A DNA stretch of 64,000 bases from Naegleria lovaniensis (GCF_003324165.1 NW_025407831.1:620001-684000), one strand, 5' to 3'. Counted from the first letter of the stretch, positions 29,998 through 40,678 are shown. The notes: generated from the letters alone by a model not told the origin. Translations and numbers: made by a program.

Positions 29998-31983
29998 TTA
30001 ACCCCACCTCTCTGGAAAAGATGGATTATCAACAATCTTCTGAAATTTTTCAATATATCCTATTGTCTCTGCATAGTATCTCTTGAAGTTTTCTGGATCT
30101 GTTTGTGAAGTATTTTTCAAAGAATTTGCAAAATTATGGAGCATGGGTAACAGATTTTTCAAATCATCTTTGGAACGGCATGATACTCGATGACAATCCA
30201 ATTTGTGTGCAACCAATGATGGATGATGATTATATTTAACAATATATTCCTCTAATTTTTCCAAGCAAAAATCAGTATAACCCAATTCCATCACACAGGT
30301 CGCAGTCGAACAAATGGCTTGAATAATCGAAGCACGACTAATGACATGTTCAAATTTCTCAATTGCAGCAAAGCATGTAGCCGCTTTTTCAAATTGTTGA
30401 GAACAATAGTAGGCATATCCTTTTGTGTTCAAAAAACTGGATTCGCTGGGCATTCTGGAAAATCTTTCCACTTGTTTCAAATCATTTAAAGCACTCATTC
30501 CAGCTCGTATTTTTGACGAAGGATGAAGTGAAGGGTTAGCAGCATATAAATTATAAATTCCAGCCCGTAAAAAGAGAATTGGTGTGAATTTTAGATCTGG
30601 AATTGGTTCTTGTGCCAGCTCATCTTCTTCATTGGAATTAATATCATTCTCAGCATCGAATCTGGTTTTTGTCAATCGATCTCTTTGTGGTGATGCTGAT
30701 GTGAAATGAATATTCACGTGATTTTTCATGACATCCAATGCGGCATTGCAAGATTCAATTCCAGCTTGATAAAAAGCAACAGTCTCTTGTCTTGGATCGC
30801 TCATTAAATGTCTACATAGTGATGCTTTCAAGTATAAAATATAGGGATTGTTTGGATTGATTTTAACACAGTTATCCAAGTCTTTCAACATTTGGGAATA
30901 GTCTTGATAATGTTTAAATTGAGAGAGAATTTCAATAGCCTTCAAACAAGCTCCCAAATGCAATGGTAAATTTGTTTCCAAATCTTCAAACCAATCAAAT
31001 TCATCTTCTGTGAAAGTTTCTCTCGTAAATGCAAATACATTCTCCATAACATCATACATTCGAGTGTTGAAATCGTCGACATTCTCTCTCCTCACACTTT
31101 TCAAATAAGCTTCCTTTGTTTCCTTATAACCATTCAACACCATTTTGGCATAATCGATGAGAGCTTGTTTCTCTGTTGGCATGTCCCTAAACCGAGTAAA
31201 CAACCAATAAAAGTTTGCAATAAGGTCTTGCTTGGTGAATACTCTCCTGTTGCCGACTCCTCGAGGTAAAGCAGCGGCAATTGCTACTTTTGAATCCCAA
31301 ACACAACATAAAAAGTGCGTCTCGTCCTTGTAGCATGGTTGTACTGTGGTGTCTGTTGCTGCTAATTTCGGATACTTGTAAATACCTCCATGAGGATTAT
31401 CATGTTCAAAAAGCGTTTGCAATTTCTGTATATCAAACCACTCTTGAAAGAGTCCTTTCAGAAATATCAAATGAAGTTCTCGATAGAGCAAATAGTCTCG
31501 CATGCGATCAAACGCTGAGTCTACTTCTTGCAATTTACTCAACATGGCACCCGGACCCAGATCCACCAAACGAAATAATTCCATCAAGAGAATATTGGAG
31601 AGTTTTCGATGGTGTGAGGTTTTAGGTGTGGAGGAAGGAGGATGATCATCATTCCATTGGGACATTTCCGAATGTATTTGTTGGATCACTTGTTGAAATT
31701 GTTCTTCTAGTAATGTTAGGCTGGAACACTCATGATTGGATGTTCGTTCTTGTTGTTCGAAGAAGCGAAGAGAGGAATGAAAAGCTCGTCGTTCTTCTTG
31801 TTGTGGATCATATGCAGAGATCTGACTCATTCCATGATGATGATTCGGAAAGAGAGACTTCCAACCAAGTGCAACAACTGGTGTGGAAGCCTTCAAGAAT
31901 TTGAAAGGATGACCCAATTCTTGGCGAGCACTTGCTCTTGTCAATCGAGATGACAGAATTGACAACAACAGGTTTCGTTTCAT
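29998..31983 (-). CDS. TPR-like protein, possible mitochondrial targeting
   Basis: 661 aa from the ATG at 31983, the first ATG in the frame. The N-terminus MKRNLLLSILSSRLTRASAR is Arg/Ser/Leu-rich with no acids, a good mitochondrial presequence candidate. The centre is alpha-helical without a recognised domain. The C-terminal half carries TPR-like helical pairs (INPNNPYILYLKASLCRHLM; FLNTKGYAYYCSQQFEKAAT, where the paired small residues fit TPR positions 8 and 20). I do not recognise an orthologue. The gene diverges from GatC across 216 bp, which would be compatible with shared regulation of two mitochondrial proteins; this is inference. Confidence 0.8.
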   Translation of the reverse strand: MKRNLLLSILSSRLTRASARQELGHPFKFLKASTPVVALGWKSLFPNHHHGMSQISAYDPQQEERRAFHSSLRFFEQQERTSNHECSSLTLLEEQFQQVIQQIHSEMSQWNDDHPPSSTPKTSHHRKLSNILLMELFRLVDLGPGAMLSKLQEVDSAFDRMRDYLLYRELHLIFLKGLFQEWFDIQKLQTLFEHDNPHGGIYKYPKLAATDTTVQPCYKDETHFLCCVWDSKVAIAAALPRGVGNRRVFTKQDLIANFYWLFTRFRDMPTEKQALIDYAKMVLNGYKETKEAYLKSVRRENVDDFNTRMYDVMENVFAFTRETFTEDEFDWFEDLETNLPLHLGACLKAIEILSQFKHYQDYSQMLKDLDNCVKINPNNPYILYLKASLCRHLMSDPRQETVAFYQAGIESCNAALDVMKNHVNIHFTSASPQRDRLTKTRFDAENDINSNEEDELAQEPIPDLKFTPILFLRAGIYNLYAANPSLHPSSKIRAGMSALNDLKQVERFSRMPSESSFLNTKGYAYYCSQQFEKAATCFAAIEKFEHVISRASIIQAICSTATCVMELGYTDFCLEKLEEYIVKYNHHPSLVAHKLDCHRVSCRSKDDLKNLLPMLHNFANSLKNTSQTDPENFKRYYAETIGYIEKFQKIVDNPSFPERWG

Positions 31984-32199
31984 TTTTTGATCGATTGGAT
32001 TCACTGATAGAAACTGTTAAGTGAACCTGAGGTAACAGAAGAAGCGAAATTGTAAATTCAAAAAAAGTACCTGAAAAACTTAAAAAGCCCCTAATTATAT
32101 TATTAATCCTCATCTACCCAGCGATTTTACAGAGTGAAGAATATCAATCTGTCCTGGTGGATTAAGGTTTTTAAGTTTCTCCCCTGTATTATAAAAAAA

Positions 32200-32706
32200 A
32201 TGAACTCACGAGTGCTCTCTCATCTCAGTTCTAAAACGTTGCGCCAGCTTCGGAAACAGTCCTCGTTGATGCCATCCAGTTGTTTTTCAATTGCTCAATT
32301 AATGAAAGTGAACAACCTTACGACAGAGGCATCAAGTACAACAACAAACACCTCTTTGGAATCCTCAGTGAATAATCGGACATCGGTTTCTGCAGAACAA
32401 ATTAACAAATTATGTTTACTTTCCCGAGTATCTATTCAAGAAAAATCTCAATTAAACAAACTCACCCAAGATGTTAATAATATCATGATGTGTTTAGATA
32501 TTTTGCAACAATCTCCAGTGAATGATGAAATTCAGCCCATGTACAGTCCGATGCAATTTTACAAGATGAGAAGCAATCGATGGAGAGAGGATGTAGCCTC
32601 GACGAATACTTCCGATGCCGAGTCTATTGCACGTCGAAAGAATATTATTCAGAGCAATACCAAGGACATCAAGGCTGGATACTTTATTGCTCCAAAAGTT
32701 AAATAG
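32200..32706 (+). CDS. GATC: Glutamyl-tRNA(Gln) amidotransferase subunit C (GatC), mitochondrial
   Basis: 168 aa from the ATG at 32200. The N-terminus MNSRVLSHLSSKTLRQLRKQ is a clear mitochondrial presequence (Arg/Ser/Leu, no acids). Residues 80-130 match GatC: SAEQINKLCLLSRVSIQEKS, then LNKLTQDVNNIMMCLDILQQ, then the LREDV-like end NRWREDVAST. GatC stabilises the GatA-GatB interface in the GatCAB complex that converts Glu-tRNA(Gln) to Gln-tRNA(Gln) in mitochondria. A 40-residue C-terminal extension follows (ARRKNIIQSNTKDIKAGYFI), ending with a short basic tail. GatC is a short, fast-evolving family, so confidence rests on the order of motifs and the presequence. Confidence 0.82.
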   Translation: MNSRVLSHLSSKTLRQLRKQSSLMPSSCFSIAQLMKVNNLTTEASSTTTNTSLESSVNNRTSVSAEQINKLCLLSRVSIQEKSQLNKLTQDVNNIMMCLDILQQSPVNDEIQPMYSPMQFYKMRSNRWREDVASTNTSDAESIARRKNIIQSNTKDIKAGYFIAPKVK

Positions 32707-32994
32707 AACATGTAAACATTTTCCGAATGGACAAATCATGTCTTCAACGTTGATGTTACACAGAAGAAATAATCAATTTACAAAATGGCAAATATTTACG
32801 AATGGCAGTGGTTGTTTATTGTGGAGTTTTTGAATATATTGTTTATTAAATTGAATATATCATGATTATTAGAGTTCAAATTATAATTTCTCAAGATTCC
32901 TCTCGAAAATTAATTTCATAATAATTGCTCCAACATCATGCAAACACAGCAGCCACACCATCACCATCCGTAGGGTCCTCCTGTACCAAAGCTT

Positions 32995-33234
32995 TTAATA
33001 TTTAACGTTAAAACTCGTGGAACGTGTTGAATCAATTGGATTGTCAAAGAGAGGAACTTGATCCTTGTGTGATTTTTCTGCAGGAATGTGATCCGATGGA
33101 GCCACAACATCTCCCTTCAGAGTTCTGCCTTCTCCTTGAAACGCTTTAAAATGTTCGTGGTGCTCTTCTGTTGTTGTTGTGGTCGTTTTTCCGCTAGTAC
33201 TGCCTTCTTTACTTTCAAAAGGGTGTCGATTCAT
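32995..33234 (-). CDS. Small protein with SHP-box-like motif (possible p97/Cdc48 cofactor)
   Basis: 79 aa from the ATG at 33234 (MNRHPFESKEGSTSGK); a longer open frame upstream has no ATG, and an upstream exon cannot be excluded. A Thr/Glu/His-rich stretch precedes HFKAFQGEGRTLKGD. FQGEGRTL fits the SHP box (F-x-G-x-G-x-x-L) through which Derlins, UFD1 and UBXN proteins bind the N-domain of p97/Cdc48. The rest (FDNPIDSTRSTSFNVKY) is unstructured-looking. SHP boxes also occur in SEP-domain proteins, but no SEP or UBX fold fits in this length. An adaptor role is inferred from the motif alone. Confidence 0.5.
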   Translation of the reverse strand: MNRHPFESKEGSTSGKTTTTTTEEHHEHFKAFQGEGRTLKGDVVAPSDHIPAEKSHKDQVPLFDNPIDSTRSTSFNVKY

Positions 33235-34256
33235 TCTTATTGCTGTTGAATGTCTAATTTGTAACTCAAACAACAATCGCAAAATGGGTTGGTTTCTTCT
33301 TGAGTTTCTTTTTGGTGTTTTTCTAGAAATGGGAATTAATGAGTTCTTGTTTTTTCATACAAACGAATTTGATCAAGAAAATGTGTATGAAATGATCACC
33401 TCATCACTATTCGATTTGCAAGGGAATTAATTACCATTTCACCTCTGTCATCATCTCATGGTATTGAGGGAGTCGAATCTTTCAAGACTGGTTTCGGATT
33501 TTTTTACAAAAAAATACAAGTCGAGTCAATAATAGTGCAACAGCACCAAACAACACGGAAGCAAGATCATCATTTATTATCAAACTAACGTCAAAACCCC
33601 ATTCTGTACCAAATCCTTAGAGTCTAATTTGCTTCCTTTAGCATCAAATACAATTCAGTCTTTGGATTTAATTGTTTTCATATAATCTTTGATATATGCA
33701 ATTACATGATCACTCGGAGGATGTGGAAGATTTTCTCCAAAATATTACAACTTGCTCGGTGTTGATCCTCAATATCGTGACAAAATAGTTTTCTGAAAAC
33801 AGTTCCGAGTGAAAAATTTTCTAAACAATACAACCACTCTTCACAAATTTCTTGAGAAAAGGTTGCGCGAAGTAATTCCTTACACCAGAAATTAAAAAAA
33901 TTTTTTGCGAGCCAGCTGCGCTGTGACAGTTGAGTACCCCTCTCGATTGCGCAGGGGGGGTAATTCAGACCGTGTGGTTGTATTGTTCATTAATTTTTGG
34001 TTGATAATTCCTAAAGAATCCACAACTATCAAATGTATTGCCAATAGTGAATTTATTGTGCAAATACTTGCATAGCCAACAGGACATCGTGGGATTTATA
34101 AAAATTTACTGTTTGTACCACATGTCTTAATTTTGATGATGCTTGGTTTAGTGGCTGTGAATGCACTTATTTTCACCCACATATTCGTCTTCTTCTCTTG
34201 TAATGCAAGCATAATTTTCAATCGGGCGAGTTTAGTATTAATAATCAATCAGTCAC
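33235..34256. other. 1-kb region without a secure gene
   Basis: Around 33660-33790 both strands are briefly open with coding-like composition (minus: YFGENLPHPPSDHV; plus: KYYNLLGVDPQYRDKIVF), but no start, splice frame or family emerges. A G-run (seven G) lies near 33952. No RNA gene recognised. This is the left border of the repeat-rich 34-50 kb interval. Confidence 0.4.
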
Positions 34257-35432
34257 TCATTCTTCTTCAACTCCAATTGCCATTTTCTTCCACCATTCAC
34301 TCGTAGCAAAATATTTGACTTCCTCTCTGAGAATTCTATTATAATAAAGATCCAAAGAGGTCAAATTCTTCAAGCACTCACTTGCGGCAATATATTTTAC
34401 ACCTTCATTGTCAATGTCATTATTACTCAGATCCAAAGAAATCAAATTCTTCAAACACTCGCTATTGGCAATATATTTAGCTCCTCCACTGCCAATTTCA
34501 TTGCCAACCAGATTCAACAAAGTCAAATTTTTCAAACATGCACTCATAGCAATGTATTTAACACCTTCATTACTAATTCCATTCCGTCCCAGATTCAAAA
34601 AAGTCAACTTTTTCAAGGATTCACTTGCACCAATATATTTAACACCTTCATTACTAATTCCATTCCGTTCCAGATTCAAAAAAGTCAAATTCTTCAAGGA
34701 CTCACTTGTTGCAATATATTTAGCACCTTCACTGCCAATTCGATTGCTACGCAGGCTCAAAGAAGTCAAATTCAAGTATTCACTTGTAGCAATATATTTA
34801 ACACCTTCGCTACCAATTCCATTGTAATACAGATCCAAAGAAGTCAAATTCTTCAAGGACTCACTTGCACCAATATATTTAGCACCTTCACTGTCAATTT
34901 GATTGCTACGCAGACTCAAAGAAATCAAATTCAAGTATTCACTTGTAGCAATATGCTTAGCACCTTCATTGCCAATTCGATTGCCATTCAGATGTAAAGA
35001 TGTCAAATTCTTCAACCACTCACTATTGGCAATATATTTAACACCTTCACTGCCAATTTGATTCAAACCCAGATTTAAAGAAGTCAAATTCTTCAAGCAT
35101 TCACTCATAGCAACAAATTTAACACCTTCGCTACCAATTCCGTTGTAATACAGATCCAAACAAGTCAAATTTTTCAAACATTCACGATCTGTTAATAGTT
35201 TGATGGATTTAACATCTTGTTTGAAGTGATTTTGTGGGAATGATAATGAGAGAGGAATTTGAAATGATATACGTCTCCATTGTTTTGAAATTTTCATACA
35301 AATGTGAATAATAAACAATGAATCAAGGAAATGAAGAATTTCAAAAATAATATCATCAATAAATGGTCCATTGTTGTGTTCGTTTAAACTTGTCGGAGAG
35401 AAATCATCTTTTCCGACACTGATCATTTTCAT
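34257..35432 (-). CDS. F-box-like / RNI-type LRR protein, 11 repeats (copy A)
   Basis: Single exon, 391 aa, ATG at 35432 (MKMISVGKDDFSPTSLNEH). The N-terminal cap (FIDDIIFEILHFLDSLFII, CMKISKQWRRISF) is the F-box-like region. It is followed by 11 LRRs of 27 residues (two of 26), for example LTSLNLGLNQIGSEGVKYIA. The DNA repeat unit is 81 bp, and units are very similar to one another. Almost every residue of the cap and of the last two repeats is shared with the gene at 47962-49788, as is the 5' flank. An SCF substrate receptor is one plausible role. Flanking DNA is full of duplicated and decayed sequence. Confidence 0.88.
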   Translation of the reverse strand: MKMISVGKDDFSPTSLNEHNNGPFIDDIIFEILHFLDSLFIIHICMKISKQWRRISFQIPLSLSFPQNHFKQDVKSIKLLTDRECLKNLTCLDLYYNGIGSEGVKFVAMSECLKNLTSLNLGLNQIGSEGVKYIANSEWLKNLTSLHLNGNRIGNEGAKHIATSEYLNLISLSLRSNQIDSEGAKYIGASESLKNLTSLDLYYNGIGSEGVKYIATSEYLNLTSLSLRSNRIGSEGAKYIATSESLKNLTFLNLERNGISNEGVKYIGASESLKKLTFLNLGRNGISNEGVKYIAMSACLKNLTLLNLVGNEIGSGGAKYIANSECLKNLISLDLSNNDIDNEGVKYIAASECLKNLTSLDLYYNRILREEVKYFATSEWWKKMAIGVEEE

Positions 35433-36674
35433 TAACGAAAGAACAAGTCGATATTTTTTTTAAAATATTTTGTAATTTTTTCTCACAAGAGTTCTCAATT
35501 TGTTCAAAATGATTCGCAGCTGAGTTTCTTCAGCCCACTCAAAGCTCGACCGACAACCAAGCCGAATTCCCTTTGTGAGTTGGTCACTTAATACAATTAG
35601 TGATTAGAATGTTTCATCTACCAATTGGTAGTCCTGCACTTTCATAATGTTCCTCTTACCACAAGAACATTAAGGATCAGCGAAAAAGGAACTTGTAAAA
35701 GCTGAAAAGTGCAATATTTCAATATTCAACAGAACAAATCAATTGGAGGTGTTTTATTAACTCGCGGTACATTTACTGAAAATAAATTGAATGTTTTTCA
35801 TAAGAGAGGCGAAGATTACATATCAACTCATCTTTTCCGTCTCCCTTCATCTCTGCAGAAATTTGAATCAAATTCACAAGGGTCGCAAAGATCTTTTAAC
35901 TCTTCTGAAATAATTTGAGAACTGACAACAATTAGAAGGTGATAAACATCGTTGGGGAATGTTGGCGCCATAAGGTAATCGATGGATGAGTGTGGTTGGT
36001 ATGGGAGGAGGACAAAGCTGCTCTTACACCTATCCATTTACCGTTAATCTGGACAAAATGGTTATCACAACAACATGCAACCACATTTGGCCATAAAAAT
36101 TCGTTATTAAGGCAGGCTTGTAAAGTAAGAATTTTATCCTATTTAGAGTATTTAATCAAACCTCTCGAAATAATGAAGCCGGGTTTAAAATAAGTTTGTA
36201 AAGTTAATGTTCACTTTCTTGTCGAGAAGATTCGAACAAGGCAGTCTTGTATTGTCTTAATTTTCTTCCTTACCACAAGAACATTAAGATCTAGATGGTT
36301 TTTGAAATTAAACCATGGCTGTGATGTGAAAACCTTACATTACATGTTCGTCTTTAAGGCAAACAAGCCCTTAATGATTTTTATCGAAAATTCAAAAATT
36401 TTACAATCATACATGGTCCAAAAATATCTGATGCTATGTTTTCAACGTCTGAAACTTGGAACAAGCAGACCATTTCTCTCGCCATTGGTAGTGTAAAATA
36501 TCAAGCGCAAAAATTAGATCAAAAAAAAGATTTCTTTTATTTGTATCGGTCAAGCTGTTGTCGCCCCAGAAAGATGCGCAAACGGAAAGGCTGGACTTGA
36601 AATCTCAAATTGTCAACTAGAGGTGAACCATAAGCTCCTCTCCGCTCCAACGGTTACTTGATTTCTTACTTACA
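35433..36674. repeat. Duplicated block A (non-coding relics shared with 46.0-50.6 kb)
   Basis: 35433-35560 matches the LRR 5' flank at 49789-49920. 35760-35930 matches 46025-46200, and 35940-36190 matches 47040-47270, so the central part of the gene relic at 46.2-47.0 kb is missing here. 36300-36670 matches 50215-50575. In block B the LRR gene lies between the second and third of these segments, so the order is rearranged. 36218-36242 and 36272-36288 share strings with the inverted repeat at 41.5 kb. No intact gene. Confidence 0.7.
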
Positions 36675-38158
36675 TTATTTTCTCTTTTTTATTGTATAAT
36701 TTACTATCTTTTTCACTATGGCACGGTGATTACTATCTTTACGAATACGAATTCTTTCAAAGTCATCTCCGAATTTTTCCTCTTTGAGCGTTCTTTGGTT
36801 GCTGGAGAGTAGGAATGAATTTTTCTCTGAAATTGTGATTGAGATCTTGTAATGACTACCGTACCACGTTTTGAAATCTTTTTCTTTTGTTGCAAGTACA
36901 ACCTTGGGAACGTCACTAATAGAAACCCGCTCCATACGCCCGTTTCTTCCAATCTCAAGTTCACATTGTCGATAACCACCCAAACCACTAAAAATTATTT
37001 CAATGGTCACTGTGTCCTTTTGCACTTCACCAGAGATTAAGAACTTTCGTTTTGTAGTTTCGAAAGACGGGTCCACTTCGGCAAACACAGTTCCGAATCT
37101 TTCAAACGAAAAGATCCCCCATTGATGGAAGTTGTTTTGGGTTATGCGTCCAATTTTCTTCAGGTCAACGATTGGAAATAGACCCAAAATTGCAAGTTCA
37201 AAATCAAATGTGAGAAATAAACTGTTCCAATCTTTCTGAACGTTCAGTCCATACTGACCATTATCATCTATATCCAAAAATCCAAGGACATATTGAGGCT
37301 TATTTTCTTTCGGTATAGCTTGTTCAAAGCAGAACGACACAGGTTTCTCCAATTTCAGAGCTGTGTTGATCATGTATAACATGCCCTCTAATAATGGACT
37401 TCGGTCTAAGGGATTAAAATAAAAACGACAACCACAGAATCTCATGTTCTGATAATCATCCTTCAGATGTAACCGTAAACGGTCGAGAGTTTCATTCACT
37501 TTCGCTTCACTTAATTCTTGAGTAATGTGATACATAAAAAAAGGGGAACTTGTTACAGCACCAATCACATGAATCTCCTGTACGCAACAATAAGCAGCTG
37601 TTAAACCTATGGACATTACTATGGATTTGATTGCGTTCACTATTTCTGTTTTACAATCTTCAAGTAGTGGGAAAATTGGTTGAGGTTTCGCAAGTGGCAG
37701 GTTAATTATTTCACTTTCCAAGAAAAACTTTTCCATGATCTTAAAAGAATTTTCTTTGGGAAACTTTTTCTTAATAATATCATGGATACTTCTTAAGCCA
37801 GTGAATTCTCCATTTCTATAAATAACCTTGGTCTCTTTTTCAGTCCTCTCTTCAACACAAATATCCACACTTTCATGTCCAATATCAGCAATAAGAGTGA
37901 TTCCTTTTACGAGGTTGGACCGTTTTACAATCAAGAAATGAGATAACGCGTCTTCTTCCACAATGAGAATATTGGCAAATATTTCTGGTGAGGTTTCAAA
38001 ATTTGATAGTGCTTTGTATTGTGATTTTCCAAAAAGTGCGAAAAAAAATCGAGTAAAATCGAAAACGACTTGCTCAAATTCGGTCAACCCTCATTTTTTG
38101 GACGTTTCTTCCCGAAAACGATTTTGCTTGATGTTGACGAGATACGATGTTGATGCTA

Positions 38159-38285
38159 TTCGTGCAAAGTCGAAAAAATCGATTACGATCGACCTGAATC
38201 GATTACCTCAACACGATTCATTTCTCAACGTCGATGTTTTTCGTCCAAAATCGAAAAAATCAATTATGATCGACCTGAATCGATT
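38159..38285. repeat. 46-bp direct repeat, period 81 bp, subterminal in the transposon
   Basis: 38159-38204 and 38240-38285 match at all but a few positions; both end in GATCGACCTGAATCGATT (second copy identical over this part). The TCGAT core recurs many times in the element's ends. Subterminal repeats of this kind often bind transposase or an accessory protein. Confidence 0.65.
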
Positions 38286-38327
38286 TTCTTGATCGTCAGA
38301 GTTGAAAAAATCGATCATGAAGAACCT

Positions 38328-39283
38328 TTAATCAAATAAACTCTGATAATTTGCTTCTATTTGATTTTTCTCCTCTTCCTCTTTTTGTCTAATCTTCTCT
38401 TTCTTTACCTCAATCAATTTTGCAACTTCATTCACCAATTTGGTCAAAGGTTTTACATACTGTTCCTCTTGTTTAGCAATATCTTCTTCTTGTTTTTTAA
38501 ATCTCTCAAGCAACTCCTCCTTTTCTTTCTGAATTTTCAATAATTGATCTGCAATAACTTTTGAATTATTTTCTTCCATGTCTTTCATAGTTTTTAAAAA
38601 CTTTGTCGAATTTTGCATATCCTTATCATTAGTATCACAGTCTTGTTTAGCGTTAATAAAAATTTGCTTCTTTAACTGATCCAATTTGAAAATCTGGAAT
38701 TCTAAAACAGGTGATTTGAACGTAGTAACTTGTGGTGTTGACTCAGGTTTTGGATCAATATCAAACATATCATGCAAATCCATGCCACATATTTATCTTG
38801 CGCTTCTTTATACATAACTTCCTGCAAATCGTTGCCATTATCATCAATCCAATCCAAATCATCTTTCTCATCATCCGGATCTGAATGTTCTGATTCGCTG
38901 TCACTACTGTCACCTTGAATTTGTGAAGCCAATGATTGTTTTTTGTTGGAGTGAGCAGAAATCTCTTTTTCAATCTCGTTAACAATCCATTTCTTGTTTT
39001 CTTGAATGAAAGTATCAAAAAAATCTTTCACACGTTTGTCATCTTTTGGGGCGTTGCATGTTGCTGGTAAACCATCTTTGTATTTTCTTGAACCTTTAGC
39101 AGTAGGAAATGTGAAATTTGTATTTTTTTTTGTTTCTAATTGGAGCTTCTTGAAAACTTTGCTTGCTGCTTTTGAATTTGTCATTCCATGAGAATAGAGC
39201 TCATTTGAACAAATAGGTAATGTGGTTGCGAGTATTTCGCAAAAACGATCAAACGTGTTCCACTTTGTTTTGTCTTTGCCCAT
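38328..39283 (-). CDS. Transposon cargo ORF, acidic and coiled-coil protein, one frameshift
   Basis: An ATG at 39283 opens 193 codons (MGKDKTKWNTFDRFCEIL, then GLPATCNAPKDDKRVKDFF, an acidic stretch DSSDSESEHSDPDDEKDD). At about 38785-38795 the coding character moves one frame to MDLHDMFDIDPKPES and runs through a charged coiled coil (EKEELLERFKKQEEDIAKQE) to the stop at 38328. Joined, this is about 315 aa. It is antisense to the transposase relic and inside the TIRs. It could be an accessory DNA-binding protein, like the MADF/SANT partners of some DNA transposons, though I cannot prove such a domain. The frameshift suggests that it is also decaying. Confidence 0.55.
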
Positions 39284-39460
39284 TTTTTTTCAGTGAGAAA
39301 ACCGTTGTTATTGTTTTTTGACGTTGACACAATCGCACAAATCAATGTAGTTCAATTCAACATTTTCGATATGAGAACATTAAACAATTCAACATAATCG
39401 AGCAGAATTGATTTTCTCAACAATTTCTTATCAATTTTGCTCGAAAAAATCGATTTCCAC

Positions 39461-39834
39461 ATGGTAAAAGCAACTCAACATCGATTCACAAACGATGAAA
39501 GACGAGTTTTCAAACAAAAGACAGGTGTTTCAAATATCTCAAAAACTAAGACCATATATCCAAGGTCAAAAATTAGCCCCAGAACAAATTGAGTTCATTA
39601 AATTGGTGTGTGGAAAGTATGGAGAGTGTGTTTTGGCAAAGCCCATACTCTCCTGACTTCAATCCCATTGAATTGCTTTTCGGATGGATGAAAACACAGT
39701 TGAAAAACTATGAACATTCGGTTGACTCTCTCGAAGAGATAATGGAGCAGGTGTTTGATCAAGTTACACCCAAGTTAATCAAATCGTTTGTTCATCATTG
39801 CAAGGAAATCTGGCATGATGAGACAAAAACTTAA
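39461..39834 (+). pseudogene. DDE transposase relic (IS630/Tc1 type)
   Basis: An ATG at 39461 (MVKATQHRFTNDERRVFKQK) begins an N-terminal DNA-binding-like piece that shifts frame near 39570 (LAPEQIEFIKLVCGKYGE). After a large internal deletion the C-terminus is intact: SPYSPDFNPIELLFGWMKTQ, where PDFNPIE is the third catalytic acidic motif of DDE transposases, then the helix LEEIMEQVFDQV and the stop at 39834. The first two catalytic Asp are missing, so no activity is expected. Confidence 0.8.
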
Positions 39835-40678
39835 TAAATTTCGAGTTTGATCGAAATCGATTTTGAAGGATTTCGATGTTAATCAACATCAAGTCAAAAC
39901 GACAACGCATCAATGTCGCTCATTTCGATCTCGAAAAAAATCGCGAAAAAATCGTCGATTTTTTATTCGCACTTTTTCGAAAATCACAATAAACACAATT
40001 ATAAAACACTTTTCTGATATAAGATGATGTTCCAGTTGGGCATGATACAATTACTCCACTATAGCGTTTTAAGGATTTGGAATCACAATTTTCAGTCCTT
40101 ATTGCTTTCAAATCAAGCATTCCCTTAATTAGCTCATACATAAGAGTTGCTATTCTCAATGTAATACCTTTGATATTAATTTCAAATAATTCATTAATTA
40201 AAAACAATCTTTTAACATTTTCTATTTCAATCCAATCCTGAGGATTAACTGAAGGAGGATCTCCAACTCTATACTCTTCTATATACTCATTTGTCGAAGG
40301 CTCATACGTTCTGGAATACCAAAGTCTTGATGGAACGATTATCTCACGACCGCCCAAATTGGCTTGAGTGTACATGCGGTCCTTATTATCATTTTCGATC
40401 AAGTTGATCTTTGTTCGACTTGAACCGATGTCGAGAGCAATGAAACGTCGATTTTCCATTAAAAACATGCCATCCACTTTTGACGGAAGTTCAAACTTTT
40501 CGTCAACGTATTCCAGATCGCCTGGGTGAGGTATATAGTCAGTTTCTCGAAAAGCAATCTTGTGTTTGATCTCTGTTCTCTTTTTCTTTTTAATTTTGGT
40601 TTGAATTTTCGTTTTTTCAAGCATAGGAGAGCCTGAATTGAGTCTCCTAGGAGAGAACATTGGTTTTGCTGTGACCAT

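Larger units (their letters stand above)
38019..39989. mobile_element. Tc1/mariner-type DNA transposon, 1971 bp, TA target duplication
   Basis: The terminal inverted repeats begin TTGTGATTTTC and continue AAAAAGTGCGAA after one variable base (C on the left, G on the right), with weaker similarity to about 33 bp. TA flanks both ends (38017-38018 and 39990-39991), the IS630/Tc1/mariner target duplication. Inside, on the plus strand, are pieces of a DDE transposase (39461-39834). On the minus strand there is a larger ORF pair of unknown function. The ends are rich in TCGAT motifs and carry a 46-bp direct repeat. With the transposase broken, the copy is non-autonomous. Confidence 0.88.
36675..40678 (-). 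pseudogene. HSPA12/Hsp70-like ATPase split by a transposon
   Basis: The N-terminal part (40678 to 39990) contains FIALDIGSSRTKINLIE, the phosphate-1 loop of the Hsp70/actin fold, and VIVSCPTGTSSYIRKVF. The C-terminal part (38016 to 36675) contains GITLIADIGHESVDICVEE (phosphate 2) and IHVIGAVTSSPFF (adenosine motif). Removing 38019-39989 plus one copy of the TA duplication restores a continuous frame, FYNCVY-KALSNFE, giving 676 aa, the normal size for HSPA12-like proteins. Apart from the insertion no frameshift is seen, so the hit is recent. As it stands the first half would end in 22 transposon-encoded residues. The N-terminal 60 residues are basic (KTKIQTKIKKKKRTEIKHK). Confidence 0.88.

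Noticed and set aside
33952-33960. Run of seven G in a gene-free region
   Set aside because: No further G-runs nearby to make a quadruplex and no other structure.
34408-34827. 139-codon plus-strand frame with repeated FKKVKFFKDS
   Set aside because: Antisense image of the LRR repeats, as are the similar frames at 48089-49131.
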